Under the pieces are notes generated by a model. That model was not told the origin of the DNA. It saw nothing but the letters and a program-made list of their open reading frames with translations, and did no database searches. A stretch of 16,880 nucleotides of DNA from Candidatus Krumholzibacteriia bacterium (GTDB lineage: Bacteria; Krumholzibacteriota; Krumholzibacteriia; Krumholzibacteriales; Krumholzibacteriaceae), in contig JAQTVX010000014.1 in the NCBI GenBank assembly GCA_028706585.1, positions 1 through 16,880 of the forward strand, read 5' to 3'. Position numbers and translations under genes: made by a program. Below, piece by piece: positions 1 through 7,331 of this stretch; positions within the stretch are counted from its first letter, which is position 1, and each line of letters opens with the position of its first letter.

Positions 1-192
1 GTCTACGAGTCGGCGATCGGGCACCGATCGCGCCCCTAGCGCCGCCTCGAGAAGGCCGCGACGACGGCCGGTGTTACTTCCTCAAAAAAAATGAAACTCG
101 GAACCGTTTCGGGAATATAAGAGGCGGGAGACGAAATACGTGTTGTCGATATTCCAGGGGGAGGTGACTGAGCGCGGCGTGCGCTCGGCAAT
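1..192. other. Upstream region without an identified gene
   Basis: No gene is supported here. In + frame 1 an open frame enters from the left edge and stops at TAG 37-39, so it could be the last 12 codons of an upstream gene, but it is too short to identify. An 8-bp inverted repeat (GCGATCGG 13-20, CCGATCGC 24-31, 3-nt loop) lies inside that stretch; no T-run follows it. The remaining part is the leader of the PDZ gene, with an A-run at 84-91. Confidence 0.4.
91..121 (+). promoter_or_regulatory. Weak candidate promoter for the PDZ gene
   Basis: TATAAG at 116-121 matches five of six bases of the sigma-70 -10 box. The only -35-like hexamer is ATGAAA at 91-96, with a long 19-bp spacer. A GGAACC at 100-105 could instead be an ECF-sigma -35 element, but no clear -10 partner is visible. 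The evidence is weak and rests on one hexamer. Confidence 0.22.
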
Positions 193-1224
193 ATGAAACG
201 AAGAATCTCTTTCATTTCGATTCTCTGCATGACTCTGGCCGGAACGCTTTGCCCCGGGGTGCTCCGGGCGTCTGCACAGGATGTTTCGGACCGGAAACCA
301 GTGATGATCATCGGCAAGGAGGGGGAGGATGAGCGGAGCTCGAAGGACTGCTGCGCCTACATGGGCGTGACCCTGAACGAGCTCACGGCCCGCATGAGGA
401 GCAAGGCGGATTATCCCTACAAAACGGGCGTGCTCATATCGGGTGTCGAGAAGGGCAGTCCCGCGGAGATGGCGGATCTTCAGGAGAACGACATCGTTTA
501 TCTCTTCAACGGCACCAAGGTGGAAGATTCGGCCGAGCTCGCATCCCTCGTGAGAAAGCAAGAGCCGGGGGACAGGGTGCAGCTCTCGATCTATCGGGAC
601 GGCAAGGAGAACAAGATCACCGTGATCCTCGGCAAGCGTGAATTGCAGAAGATGGTCTCGGAGGACTTCGGAAAGTACTCCAAGGAACTCAGCAGGGCCA
701 TGGGCGACGTGGGCAGATCCGCCGCGCACCTTTACAGGCGGGCCCGCTTCATGCGGGGGAATCTCGGCATGGCTCTCGCCGATCTGAACGATGACCTTGC
801 TCCGTATTTCAACGCCAAGACGGGTGGAGGAGCTCTCATTATCGACGTAGAGGCGGAGAGCGCGGCAGGGAAGGCCGGAATCAAGGGCGGCGACGTGATC
901 GTGAAGCTCAATGGCGACGCCGTCGCCGGTGTGGACGACGTCATCGACGCTCTCGCCGAGCTCGACAAGGGGGACACGGCGTCGATAGAGATCACGCGGA
1001 AGGGGACGAGGAAGACATTCGAGCTCGAGGTTGAAGGGGATTTCGGATCTACCCAGATATACATCGCCCCATTTGAACGGGGCGGTGCCGATGAAGAATC
1101 GATCGATCGGCGCACGCCGATTAAAGAGAATGAATCCGCCAGGCTCAAGGAAGAGATGAAGGATCTCAAGGAACGCCTTAGGAAGCTTGAAGATCGTCTC
1201 AACGAGGAAGAGAAGAACAGATAG
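193..1224 (+). CDS. Secreted tandem-PDZ domain protein
   Basis: This 343-residue protein is probably exported and works outside the cytoplasm as a PDZ scaffold or regulator; its partner is unknown. Residues 1-28 form a signal peptide: a basic start (MKRR), a hydrophobic core, and a signal peptidase I site after ASA, before Q29. Residues about 56-148 and 192-285 are PDZ domains, each with the typical GSPA/GKAGIKGGD and NG signature (SPAEMADLQENDIVYLFNG; AGKAGIKGGDVIVKLNG). No trypsin-like or S41 protease domain is present, so it resembles the PDZ half of HtrA proteins without the catalytic half. Residues 313-342 form a strongly charged coiled-coil tail. A CysCys pair lies at 53-54. No in-frame start exists upstream of ATG 193 before the stop at 169, and no Shine-Dalgarno lies at the usual distance. 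A terminator follows, so the gene is probably monocistronic. Confidence 0.85.
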   Translation: MKRRISFISILCMTLAGTLCPGVLRASAQDVSDRKPVMIIGKEGEDERSSKDCCAYMGVTLNELTARMRSKADYPYKTGVLISGVEKGSPAEMADLQENDIVYLFNGTKVEDSAELASLVRKQEPGDRVQLSIYRDGKENKITVILGKRELQKMVSEDFGKYSKELSRAMGDVGRSAAHLYRRARFMRGNLGMALADLNDDLAPYFNAKTGGGALIIDVEAESAAGKAGIKGGDVIVKLNGDAVAGVDDVIDALAELDKGDTASIEITRKGTRKTFELEVEGDFGSTQIYIAPFERGGADEESIDRRTPIKENESARLKEEMKDLKERLRKLEDRLNEEEKNR

Positions 1225-1245
1225 CACGTCCGGCAAGATCGCCTA

Positions 1246-1280
1246 GGTTCCGGCCGGCATCCCGCACGCCGGCCGGAACC
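1246..1280 (+). repeat. Perfect 13-bp inverted repeat after the PDZ gene
   Basis: GGTTCCGGCCGGC (1246-1258) pairs perfectly with GCCGGCCGGAACC (1268-1280) around a 9-nt loop. It begins 21 bp after the stop codon and has no T-run, so by itself it is not a classical terminator. It may protect the 3' end of the transcript from exonucleases or act with the terminator just downstream. Confidence 0.7.
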
Positions 1281-1296
1281 CTTCGCAATTGGACGC

Positions 1297-1326
1297 AAGG
1301 CGGCATTCGTGCCGCCTTTTTCTTTT
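1297..1326 (+). terminator. Rho-independent terminator
   Basis: A 9-bp stem (AAGGCGGCA / TGCCGCCTT) closes the very stable TTCG tetraloop at 1306-1309. The stem runs directly into a T-rich tract ending at 1326. It separates the PDZ gene from the following operon. Confidence 0.88.
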
Positions 1327-1397
1327 GCATTCCCGGAACGCCGGAGGAGGTTCGGGAAAAGCGCGCGCACGCGGGCCCCGCAGATGTTCTAAATCCT

Positions 1398-1426
1398 TTG
1401 ACAGACGTGCAAAAGTGTTCTATGTT
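1398..1426 (+). promoter_or_regulatory. Sigma-70-type promoter of the long operon
   Basis: TTGACA at 1398-1403 is a perfect -35 box. TATGTT at 1421-1426 is a good -10 box, and the spacer is exactly 17 bp. It lies about 70 bp after the terminator and about 80 bp before the ATG of the Yip1-family gene, so it probably drives the operon beginning at 1505. A transcript from it would have a leader of roughly 70 nt. Confidence 0.72.
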
Positions 1427-1435
1427 AAGCATTTC

Positions 1436-1457
1436 AATCCCGCATGGGATTTCCATG
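1436..1457 (+). promoter_or_regulatory. Two mutually exclusive small hairpins in the operon leader
   Basis: AATCCC (1436-1441) pairs with GGGATT (1446-1451) around a GCAT loop. CATGG (1443-1447) can instead pair with CCATG (1453-1457). The two stems share bases and cannot form together. Both are short, so this may be chance; no known riboswitch class is recognised. Confidence 0.2.
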
Positions 1458-1504
1458 AGCGCAGTTTGGCTGGCCAAGAGAGCCATTGAGAAGGATGGTG
1501 AGCG

Positions 1505-2251
1505 ATGGCTGATAATCAGACCAGGGTTGAGACTCCGGATGCGGCGGTAACGGCCGAGCAGGCGCCGAAAGGCGGTTTTCTCCCGTCGATTATCGAAATC
1601 TTTACGGATCCTCTCAGAGTGTTCGCCCGCATAGACGCGGGGCTCACGTGGTGGAAGCCGTTCATTCTGGTGTGCGCCGCAGCATTGGTCGTGGGATATT
1701 TCATGCTCCCCTTCCAGCAGAGGCTGATCGAGCTTAATCAGCGCGGGTTGAGCGAGGAGCAGCTCCAGAAGGCGGTTGAAGGCTTCGGCAAGTTCGCGCC
1801 TGCGACGCTCATCATGATCCCGATTATGTTGATCATAGTCTATCTCGTCGTGGCCGGTATCCTCCATCTCGTCATCAACATAATGAGCTCCCGCTCGAGT
1901 TTCAAGAAGACCCTCAGCCTCGTTTCATTTTGCGGAATCATAACGATTGTGGAACAGATTATCGGGGCCGTGATTCTCAAGACGCGCGGCGTGGAGAGCA
2001 TCGAGTCGCCGGAGGATCTCAAGTTCAGCTTGAGCCTGGCTCCCCTTGTGGGTGAAGGCAAAGGTCTGCTCCATGCGATTCTCCAGAGCCTCAGCATTTT
2101 CGAGATATGGTACTACGTGGTGCTCGTGCTCGGCATCGCCGCGATCTTCAGGATATCGCGGAAGCAGGCGGTCGTTCCCGTGCTTCCGATATGGATTTTC
2201 AGCGTTATCATGCTCCTGGTCGGAGGCAAGTTCACCGGGGGCGCGCGCTGA
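1505..2251 (+). CDS. Yip1-family integral membrane protein
   Basis: This 248-residue protein has a polar N-terminus (about 1-25) and then a Yip1-type domain. The motif around residues 28-48 (IIEIFTDPLRVFARID) is the usual entry to bacterial Yip1 proteins: a 'P...F..I' segment just before the first membrane helix. About five membrane helices are visible, near residues 51-69, 100-125, 138-158, 190-215 and 222-241. A soluble loop (70-98) separates the first two. The bacterial family has no firmly established role; eukaryotic Yip1 proteins act in membrane trafficking. An AAGGA at 1491-1495 lies 9 nt before the ATG. It is the first gene after the promoter and sits 21 bp before the EF-G-like gene, so the two are probably co-transcribed. 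Confidence 0.8.
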   Translation: MADNQTRVETPDAAVTAEQAPKGGFLPSIIEIFTDPLRVFARIDAGLTWWKPFILVCAAALVVGYFMLPFQQRLIELNQRGLSEEQLQKAVEGFGKFAPATLIMIPIMLIIVYLVVAGILHLVINIMSSRSSFKKTLSLVSFCGIITIVEQIIGAVILKTRGVESIESPEDLKFSLSLAPLVGEGKGLLHAILQSLSIFEIWYYVVLVLGIAAIFRISRKQAVVPVLPIWIFSVIMLLVGGKFTGGAR

Positions 2252-2272
2252 GAGGTTTCAGAGGAGGTAGTT

Positions 2273-4357
2273 TTGAAGAAATACGGAATGGACAGGCTTC
2301 GCAACGTGATCCTCGTAGGCCATCAGGCCTCCGGCAAGACGACGCTCGCGGAGGCGATTCTCTTCAACGCCGGAGTGAACAACAGGATCGGAAGGGTCGA
2401 AGACGGCGGCACGACCATGGATTCCTCGCCCGAGGAGATATCGAAGGTCATATCGATAGACGCGGGCGTCGCGTTCTGCGAGATCGCGAAAACCAAGGTG
2501 AACATTCTCGACACGCCGGGCTATGAGGATTTCGTCGGCCAGGTCCTTTCCTGTCTTCCCGTCGTCGAGGGCGGCGTCGTCGTCATGAGCGCGGAAAGCG
2601 GGGTCGAGGTCGGCACGGTGAAAACCTGGAAATACCTCGACCGGTACCGTCTCCCGCGCATCGTGTGCCTCAACAAGATGGACAAGGAGCATGCGAATTT
2701 CGAGAAGGCTCTCGCGGACGCACAGAACCAGCTCGGGGCGAAGGTCATGCCGATACAGCTTCCCATTGGCCAGGGGGAATCCTTCAAGGGCGTCGTCGAT
2801 ATCCTGAAGAAAAAGGCCTATGTCTATTCGGAGGGCGGCAAGTTCGTCGAGGAGGACGTTCCCGCGAACATGAAGGGAGCCGTTGACGAATATCTGCAGA
2901 AGCTCGTCGATTTCGCGGCTGAAACGGATGATTCCCTGCTGGAGAAGTTCCTGGGCGGCGCGACTCTCTCGGACGAGGAGCTGCGCAAGGGCCTGGCCGA
3001 CGGCTGCATGGCGGGAACACTGGCTCCGCTCTGCATCACATCGGCTGGAAAGAACATCGGAGTCCATCAGCTCATGGATTCGATCGTCGCGATGCTGCCT
3101 TCGCCGAGATGGCGGGCCGAGATCGAGGTCAGGACTCCGGGCTCGGACGCGGTATCAAAGGGGAAAACCGGTCCCGACGCGCCGCCGACGGCTTTCGTCT
3201 TCAAGTTCCTCTCGGAGAAGAACGTCGGCGACCTCAACTACTTCCGCGTCTTCGGCGGAGAGGTGGGTGTGGGCAAAGATCTTCTGAATTCGAACCTGGA
3301 TACGACCGAGCGCATGGGTCAGCTGTATTTTGTCCAGGGCAGGAACCGTGTCGAGACCGACTCCGTCGAGGCCGGCGATATAGGCGCCGCCGTGAAGCTC
3401 AAGGCGACACGGATGAATCAAACGCTTTGCGATCGCGCCAACGCGGTCATAGTGCCGGAGGTAACCTACCCCGAGCCGACGCTCAGCACGGCCATCGTGG
3501 CGAAGACAAAGGGCGAGGAGGACAAGGTGGCGACCGGGCTCGCCAAGCTCAAGGAAGAGGATCCGACGTTCAAGCTAGAGCTCGACGCCGAGCTCAGGCA
3601 GATGCTTCTCTCGGGCCAGGGAGAGCTCCATCTCGACGTGCTGCTCGCGCGCCTCAAGCGCAAGTACGCGGTCGAAGTGGAGATGGTGCAGCCCCGGATA
3701 CCTTATCGTGAGACGATCACGGCGAAGGCAGAGGCCCAGGGCAAGTACAAGAAGCAGAGCGGCGGTCGCGGTCAGTACGGCGACTGCTGGCTCAGACTCG
3801 AGCCTCTCCCGCGCGGCGGCGGATTCGAGTTCGTGGATGAGGTTGTGGGCGGCGTGGTTCCAGGGAAGTACATTCCGGCGGTGGAGAAGGGTGTGAGGGA
3901 AGCGATGAAGGAAGGCGTGCTCGCCGGAAACACAGTGATGGACGTCAAGGTCGCGATATATTACGGCTCGTACCATGCGGTCGATTCTTCGGACAATGCG
4001 TTCAAGGTCGCTGGATCGATGGGTTTCAAGGCCGCCGTACTCAAGGCGAAGCCGGTGATTCTCGAACCTATCATGAACGTCGAGGTGCTCGTTCCGGGCG
4101 AGTTCATGGGCGACGTCATGGGCGACCTGTCCGCGCGCCGCGGAAAGATTCAGGGGATGGAGCAGGAGGAGAACATACAGAAGATCAAGGCGCAGGTTCC
4201 GCTCGCAGAGCTCCATCGCTACTCGACATCGCTCCGTTCGATGACACAGGGGCGCGGCGTTCACCACCAGGAATTTTCGCATTACGAGGAAGTTCCTCAT
4301 GAAGTGGCGCAGAAGCCCATGGCGGCCGCCCAGGCGGCGAGGAGCGAGGGTAACTAA
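2273..4357 (+). CDS. fusA: Elongation factor G-like GTPase, EF-G2 type
   Basis: This 694-residue translational GTPase has the full EF-G domain set. The G domain shows GHQASGKTT (16-24), DTPGYEDF (80-87), NKMD (134-137) and a TSAG G5-like motif. Domains II-V follow, including the domain IV tip region (GSYHAVDSS) and a typical EF-G C-terminus. Canonical EF-G carries DTPGHVDF; here the catalytic His is Tyr84. The switch-I Thr of the RGITI motif is Ser61. Both features are typical of the EF-G2 paralogue group (for example Thermus EF-G-2 and mycobacterial FusA2), some members of which hydrolyse GTP poorly or not at all with ribosomes. Its exact role is therefore unclear: it could be a backup translocase or a specialised ribosome factor. 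TTG 2273 is chosen because GAGGAGGT ends a few bases upstream. Yip1 lies before it and yebC 24 bp after it. Confidence 0.9.
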   Translation: MKKYGMDRLRNVILVGHQASGKTTLAEAILFNAGVNNRIGRVEDGGTTMDSSPEEISKVISIDAGVAFCEIAKTKVNILDTPGYEDFVGQVLSCLPVVEGGVVVMSAESGVEVGTVKTWKYLDRYRLPRIVCLNKMDKEHANFEKALADAQNQLGAKVMPIQLPIGQGESFKGVVDILKKKAYVYSEGGKFVEEDVPANMKGAVDEYLQKLVDFAAETDDSLLEKFLGGATLSDEELRKGLADGCMAGTLAPLCITSAGKNIGVHQLMDSIVAMLPSPRWRAEIEVRTPGSDAVSKGKTGPDAPPTAFVFKFLSEKNVGDLNYFRVFGGEVGVGKDLLNSNLDTTERMGQLYFVQGRNRVETDSVEAGDIGAAVKLKATRMNQTLCDRANAVIVPEVTYPEPTLSTAIVAKTKGEEDKVATGLAKLKEEDPTFKLELDAELRQMLLSGQGELHLDVLLARLKRKYAVEVEMVQPRIPYRETITAKAEAQGKYKKQSGGRGQYGDCWLRLEPLPRGGGFEFVDEVVGGVVPGKYIPAVEKGVREAMKEGVLAGNTVMDVKVAIYYGSYHAVDSSDNAFKVAGSMGFKAAVLKAKPVILEPIMNVEVLVPGEFMGDVMGDLSARRGKIQGMEQEENIQKIKAQVPLAELHRYSTSLRSMTQGRGVHHQEFSHYEEVPHEVAQKPMAAAQAARSEGN

Positions 4358-4381
4358 CGTTTAGACCCGAGGAGGCGTTGC

Positions 4382-5176
4382 GTGTCAGGGCATTCGAAAT
4401 GGGCCACGATAAAACGGAAGAAGGCGAAGGTCGATGCCCAGCGAGGCAAGATTTTCACGAAGCTCATAAGGGAAATATTGACGGCGGCGCGTGAGGGCGG
4501 CGGCGACGTCGAGAACAACGCACGTCTCAGGACCGCGGTGCAGAGCGCGCGCGAGAGCAACATGCCATACGAGAACATCGAGCGGGCGATCAAACGCGGC
4601 ACCGGCGAGCTCGACGGAGTGCATTACGAGACGGCGACCTTCGAGGGATACGCGCCCGGCGGGATCGCGATCCTCGTGACGACATTGACCGATAACCGCA
4701 ATCGCACCAGCTCCGAAATCCGCCACCTTTTCACCAGGCACGGCGGACACATGACGGAACCGAACCCCGTTTCATACATGTTCGAGAAGAAGGGGGTCAT
4801 CGTCATCGAGGGAGCGCAGGTGGGCGAGGACGTCGTATTCGAGATCGCGCTCGATAACGGCGCCGACGACGTGCGCGCCGAGGGCGGGATATACGAGATC
4901 GTTTGTCCACCGGAAGCCTTCGAAACGCTCCGCGGAAAGCTGCAGGAAGGGAAGATCGCTTACCAGATGGCGGAGATCTCGCTCTACCCTAAAACCGCGG
5001 TCAAGCTGGACCGCGACGCCGCGATCAAGGTTCTCAAGCTGGTGAGCGCCCTCGAGGATCTCGACGACGTTCAGCACGTGGCCGGCAATTTCGACATCTC
5101 CGACGAGATTCTCAAGGCAATCGAAGGAGAGCTCGGCTGGTCACGCAGCCCCTGTGGGGTGAGCACGTGTCCCTGA
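4382..5176 (+). CDS. yebC: YebC/PmpR/TACO1 family protein
   Basis: This 264-residue protein begins MSGHSKWATIKRKKAKVDAQ, the signature of the family. It continues with the conserved NMPYENIERAIKRGTG and EGYAPGGIAI blocks. Members were first described as DNA-binding transcription regulators (PmpR). Mitochondrial TACO1 and bacterial YebC2 were later linked to translation of proline-rich stretches, so the role may be ribosomal. The neighbouring EF-G-like gene agrees with that, though only as context. GTG 4382 is supported by GAGGAGG six bases upstream. The family normally ends near residue 250; here a tail rich in Ser, Cys and Pro runs into the ruvC start. The two genes overlap by 10 bp, and the yebC-ruvC order is common in bacteria. 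Confidence 0.93.
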   Translation: MSGHSKWATIKRKKAKVDAQRGKIFTKLIREILTAAREGGGDVENNARLRTAVQSARESNMPYENIERAIKRGTGELDGVHYETATFEGYAPGGIAILVTTLTDNRNRTSSEIRHLFTRHGGHMTEPNPVSYMFEKKGVIVIEGAQVGEDVVFEIALDNGADDVRAEGGIYEIVCPPEAFETLRGKLQEGKIAYQMAEISLYPKTAVKLDRDAAIKVLKLVSALEDLDDVQHVAGNFDISDEILKAIEGELGWSRSPCGVSTCP

Positions 5177-5661
5177 CCATCGGCATCGATCCTGGGAGCC
5201 GAATAACCGGCTACGGGCTCGTGGAGCGGCGCGGCAGTGAAATCGTTTACATCGGATCGGGGATCATCAGGGGGGGCTCGACGGGCCCGATCGAGAGACG
5301 GCTGCTCATGATCAAGCGCGAGCTGAACGGCGTGATAGAGCGGTATCGCCCCGAGGCGCTGGCCGTCGAAGAAATATTCATGGCGAAGAATCCAAAGAGC
5401 ATTCTCACGCTCGGCGAAGCTCGGGGCGTGGTGCTTCTCGCCGCCGCGGAGGCGGATATACCCGTTTTCGAGTACACACCCCGCGAGGTGAAAAGCAGCG
5501 TCACCGGCGCCGGGGCCGCACACAAGAGCCAGGTCGCGGCGATGGTGGGACGTCTGATGAGGCTCGATCACGAGCCCGAAACCGAGGACGAGACGGACGC
5601 GCTCGCCGTTGCGTTCTGCCACGCCGTGCGCGCTGCGCTCTTCCGGGGGAGGCTCACGTGA
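5167..5661 (+). CDS. ruvC: Holliday junction resolvase RuvC
   Basis: RuvC is the endonuclease that cuts four-way DNA junctions symmetrically during recombinational repair, guided by RuvAB. The 164-residue product has the usual length. The four acidic catalytic residues of the RNase H-like fold are visible: Asp8 in IGIDPGSRITGYG, Glu68 in LAVEEIFMAKNPKS, and Asp141 and Asp144 in TEDETDALAVA. The conserved HKSQV segment (119-123) is also present. GTG 5167 has a G-rich GGGGTGAG just upstream and gives the normal N-terminus. The gene overlaps the end of yebC by 10 bp and shares a GTGA overlap with ruvA, which implies translational coupling of the resolvasome subunits. Confidence 0.95.
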   Translation: MSLTIGIDPGSRITGYGLVERRGSEIVYIGSGIIRGGSTGPIERRLLMIKRELNGVIERYRPEALAVEEIFMAKNPKSILTLGEARGVVLLAAAEADIPVFEYTPREVKSSVTGAGAAHKSQVAAMVGRLMRLDHEPETEDETDALAVAFCHAVRAALFRGRLT

Positions 5662-6254
5662 TCGCATCGATCGAGGGAACGCTGCTCGCTCGCAACGGGA
5701 ACAGGGTGGTCATCGAGGTCGGAGGCATCGGTTTGGAGGTGTCCGTGCCGCTGCGAGTCGCCGAGTCGCTCGGGAACGAGGGGACTCGGGTGCATCTTCA
5801 TACGTATCTCCACGTGCGCGAGGATACGCTTGCGCTATACGGGTTTCCCGACGAGAGCGAGCGGCGTCTCTTCCAGGCTCTCATCGGGGTTGGCGGCGTT
5901 GGACCGAAGCTCGCGCTCTCGATGCTCGCGGTGGCGAGCGCCGGAGAGCTAGCTCGCATCATCCGCGAGGAGAAGACCAAAGCGCTCACGTCCGTACCTG
6001 GGATAGGAAAGAAGACTGCGGAAAGGATCGTCCTCGAGCTCAAGGACAAGATCGAGCTCGAGCGATATCTCCCGCCGGCCGTCGCCGGGGCGCTCGCGCC
6101 GCGCGAGCTTTTCGACGAAGCGGTCACGGCTCTCGAGTCGATCGGCGTCTCTCGCGCAAACGCGCTCAAGGCGCTCGAAAAGGTGGATACGGCTGCGCTC
6201 GGGAAATCATTTCGCGTCGAGGATCTCGTCCGCGCCGCGCTGAAAGCGATGTAG
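5658..6254 (+). CDS. ruvA: Holliday junction DNA helicase subunit RuvA
   Basis: RuvA binds the four-way junction as a tetramer and loads RuvB. The 198-residue protein starts MIASIEGTLL, the typical OB-fold N-terminus (1-63). Two helix-hairpin-helix motifs follow, GVGGVGPKLAL (77-87) and VPGIGKKTAERIVLELKDK (113-131). The small C-terminal domain III that contacts RuvB covers roughly 150-198, joined by a Pro/Ala-rich linker. GTG 5658 is supported by GGGGGAGG ending 5 nt upstream, and the start overlaps the ruvC stop as GTGA. ruvB begins 2 bp after its stop. The second reading frame across this gene is also open, but that is a by-product of high GC. Confidence 0.95.
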   Translation: MIASIEGTLLARNGNRVVIEVGGIGLEVSVPLRVAESLGNEGTRVHLHTYLHVREDTLALYGFPDESERRLFQALIGVGGVGPKLALSMLAVASAGELARIIREEKTKALTSVPGIGKKTAERIVLELKDKIELERYLPPAVAGALAPRELFDEAVTALESIGVSRANALKALEKVDTAALGKSFRVEDLVRAALKAM

Positions 6255-6256
6255 CC

Positions 6257-7306
6257 ATGCAGCAGAGAGGATCCGACAAGGCCCCGGCTGGATTCATAAC
6301 GGACCCCAAGATCTCGCCCGATGAAGTCCAGTCCGAGTCGCGGCTTCGGCCGCAGACGCTTGACGAGTTTATAGGCCAGTCGAAGGTCAAAGAAAATCTC
6401 GCCGTTTTTATCGAGGCCGCGAAACAGCGCGAGGAGCCGCTCGACCACGTTCTCCTCTACGGACCGCCCGGCCTCGGAAAGACCACCCTCGCCCATATCA
6501 TTGCGCGCGAGCTCGGTGTCGCGATCAGGCCTACGTCCGGGCCCGTGTTTCAGAACGCAGCGGAGATTCTCGGTATCCTCACCCAGATCGAGAAGCGCGA
6601 CGTCGTGTTCATCGACGAGATACACCGCTTGAGCCACGTCGTGGAGGAGCATCTCTACCCCGCGATGGAGGAGTTCCGATGCGAACTGGTCGTTGACAAG
6701 GGACCGAATGCACGGCACTACTCCATCACGATCGAGCCCTTCACCCTGGTCGGCGCGACGACGCGCGCAGGAATGATCACTCCCCCAATGCGGAGCCGTT
6801 TCGGCGTCGTGGCACGTCTCGATTTTTACGAACCGGAGGATCTCATTCGAATCGTGAAGCGCTCCGCCGGTTTACTCGATATCGCGATCGACGACGAGGG
6901 GACGAACGAGATCGCGAAGCGCTCGCGAGGGACGCCGCGCATCGCCAACCGGCTTCTGCGCCGTGTTCGTGACTTCGCCCAGATCAAGGGGAAGGGATGC
7001 ATCGACCGGGAGATCGCCGATTACGCGCTCGGGATGCTCGAGGTGGATGAGCGGGGTCTGAACGACATGGATCGCAGGCTGCTGGCCGCCATCATCGGGA
7101 AATTCTCGGGCGGGCCGGTAGGCATCAGCTCCCTTTCGATCGCCGTATCCGAGGAAGCCGAAACGATCGAGGACATCTACGAGCCGTTCCTCATCCAGGA
7201 GGGTCTGATACAACGCACCTCCCGGGGCAGGGTGGCCACGGAGGCGGGATACCGCCACCTCAAGATGGAGAAGAAGGGCGGGGAAAAGCAGGGGGGCCTT
7301 CTCTAG
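6257..7306 (+). CDS. ruvB: Holliday junction branch migration ATPase RuvB
   Basis: RuvB is the AAA+ hexameric motor that drives branch migration with RuvA. From ATG 6257 it has 349 residues, close to the family norm. It shows RPQTLDEFIGQ (31-41), Walker A GPPGLGKT (69-76), Walker B VVFIDEIHRL (116-125), the sensor-1 region GATTRAG, and the winged-helix C-terminal segment beginning SRGTPRIANRLLRR. An open frame extends upstream of 6257 to 5609 through ruvA, but the family N-terminus and the position just after the ruvA stop fix the start at 6257. Residues 99-109 (QNAAEILGILT) differ slightly from the more usual version of this segment. The product works with the two genes immediately before it. 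Confidence 0.95.
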   Translation: MQQRGSDKAPAGFITDPKISPDEVQSESRLRPQTLDEFIGQSKVKENLAVFIEAAKQREEPLDHVLLYGPPGLGKTTLAHIIARELGVAIRPTSGPVFQNAAEILGILTQIEKRDVVFIDEIHRLSHVVEEHLYPAMEEFRCELVVDKGPNARHYSITIEPFTLVGATTRAGMITPPMRSRFGVVARLDFYEPEDLIRIVKRSAGLLDIAIDDEGTNEIAKRSRGTPRIANRLLRRVRDFAQIKGKGCIDREIADYALGMLEVDERGLNDMDRRLLAAIIGKFSGGPVGISSLSIAVSEEAETIEDIYEPFLIQEGLIQRTSRGRVATEAGYRHLKMEKKGGEKQGGLL

Positions 7307-7331
7307 AGATTCGCTTGAAAACCGGTCAATA

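Noticed and set aside
82..1236. 384-codon open frame on the - strand opposite the PDZ gene
   Set aside because: Its composition is that of a high-GC shadow, no known motif is visible, and the + strand protein has a signal peptide and PDZ domains.
1455..1550. 31-codon frame overlapping the Yip1 start
   Set aside because: No ribosome-binding site precedes the ATG and the sequence has no recognisable feature; probably chance, though kept as part of the leader note.
3575..4300. 241-codon - strand frame opposite the EF-G-like gene
   Set aside because: No domain, no start signal, and it lies entirely under conserved EF-G domains III-V.
5609..6256. Upstream extension of the ruvB frame across ruvA (216 codons)
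   Set aside because: The extension is Arg/Gly/Ser-rich without family similarity; RuvB starts at ATG 6257 just after ruvA. The openness is a GC effect.
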